Assembly: GCA_003224835.1 (NCBI GenBank)
Contig: QHZX01000469.1
Span: 1-6,954 of the forward strand
Source of the DNA: Acidobacteriota bacterium
GTDB taxonomy: Bacteria > Acidobacteriota > Terriglobia > Terriglobales > Acidobacteriaceae
Direction: 5' to 3'
Length of the DNA stretch: 6,954 bases
Part shown: piece after piece, positions 6,687 through 6,954 of the stretch
Layout: every line of letters starts with the position of its first letter
How positions within the stretch are numbered: the first letter of the stretch is position 1
Translations under genes and position numbers: made by a program
The notes under the pieces: model-generated
Told to the model about the DNA's origin: nothing
Databases searched by the model: none
Seen by the model: only the letters and a program-made list of their open reading frames with translations

Positions 6687-6954
6687 TCACGCCCGATCCT
6701 TGCCGTTCGGTTTTCCATACGCACTGTAGTAGTACTGCGAATAGGCGGGTAAAGTGTCAATTCCGTTTAGCACCACTCCCACCAGGTTGTCCCCGAACTC
6801 TTGCCGCGCCCGCTGGGCTATATCGAACGGAGTTGCATTCGACCGCACCACCATAATCACGCCATCGCAGTACTTTGCGAGCAGAGCGGCATCAGAAACC
6901 GCGACCGCCGGCGGTGAATCGACAATGATCCAGTCAAACAGAGGCTCCAGGCGG
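6687..6954 (-). CDS. BY-type tyrosine kinase / EPS chain-length regulator, C-terminal end (partial)
   Basis: The final 88 codons of a bacterial tyrosine kinase (Wzc/CpsD/CapB type, MinD-like P-loop ATPase), cut by the right edge. The visible part starts with FDWIIVDSPPAV, the Walker B-type strand of this family. It continues with SDAALLAKYCDGVIMVVR, typical of the EPS-family kinase domain, and VGVVLNGID, a conserved late strand. The protein ends with a tyrosine cluster (YSQYYYSAY) and a short polar tail before TGA. Such tails are trans-autophosphorylation sites in known BY-kinases, and their phosphorylation state controls polymer length and export. Walker A and any N-terminal Wzz-like membrane domain lie outside the window, so I cannot tell whether it is a fused Wzc type or a separate cytoplasmic kinase. 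Its place directly upstream of the priming transferase fits an EPS operon. Confidence 0.9.
   Translation of the reverse strand, partial: RLEPLFDWIIVDSPPAVAVSDAALLAKYCDGVIMVVRSNATPFDIAQRARQEFGDNLVGVVLNGIDTLPAYSQYYYSAYGKPNGKDRA

Noticed and set aside
6533..6760. A 75-codon minus-strand open frame between kinase and sugar transferase
   Set aside because: It overlaps the conserved kinase tail out of frame, has no recognisable domain and no clear ribosome-binding site.

Overview
The window is part of an exopolysaccharide (EPS) or capsule biosynthesis locus. Every gene I can support lies on the minus strand and reads right to left. From upstream to downstream it holds: the C-terminal end of a bacterial tyrosine kinase / chain-length regulator (6687 to the right edge); an intact polyprenyl-phosphate sugar-1-phosphate transferase that would start the repeat unit (5131-6519); a membrane family 2 glycosyltransferase split into two frames (5134-4009); a class I SAM methyltransferase with an N-terminal zinc ribbon (3963-3010); a glutamine-dependent asparagine-synthetase-like amidotransferase, also split into two frames (2984-1126); and a family 4 glycosyltransferase that runs off the left edge (1124-<1).

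The genes are tightly packed: an ATGA overlap between sugar transferase and GT2, a 45-nt gap before the methyltransferase, a 25-nt gap before the amidotransferase, and a 1-nt gap before GT4. This looks like one transcription unit. The only larger gap is about 167 nt between the kinase and the sugar transferase, and I see no convincing promoter or terminator in it. No intergenic stretch exceeds 300 bases.

As a pathway, the sugar transferase would load the first sugar phosphate onto undecaprenyl phosphate. GT2 and GT4 would extend the unit, the methyltransferase and the amidotransferase would decorate it, and the kinase would control polymer length and export. Flippase, polymerase and outer-membrane export genes are not in the window. 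The sugar transferase and the amidotransferase resemble the kinds found in exosortase/PEP-CTERM-associated EPS loci, but no exosortase is visible.

Moderate-to-high GC, this gene set and the protein style fit an Acidobacteriota-like or proteobacterial soil or environmental organism. That assignment is an inference with low confidence.

The most notable feature is that two of the six genes are broken in the same way. In both the amidotransferase and GT2 the reading frame shifts, and a short conserved stretch (roughly 20-30 residues by memory of the families) is missing at the break, while the flanking sequence is well conserved. This is either recent decay of the locus or an assembly/sequencing artefact. 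I see no sign of a wholly new system, and no RNA gene, CRISPR array or mobile element.
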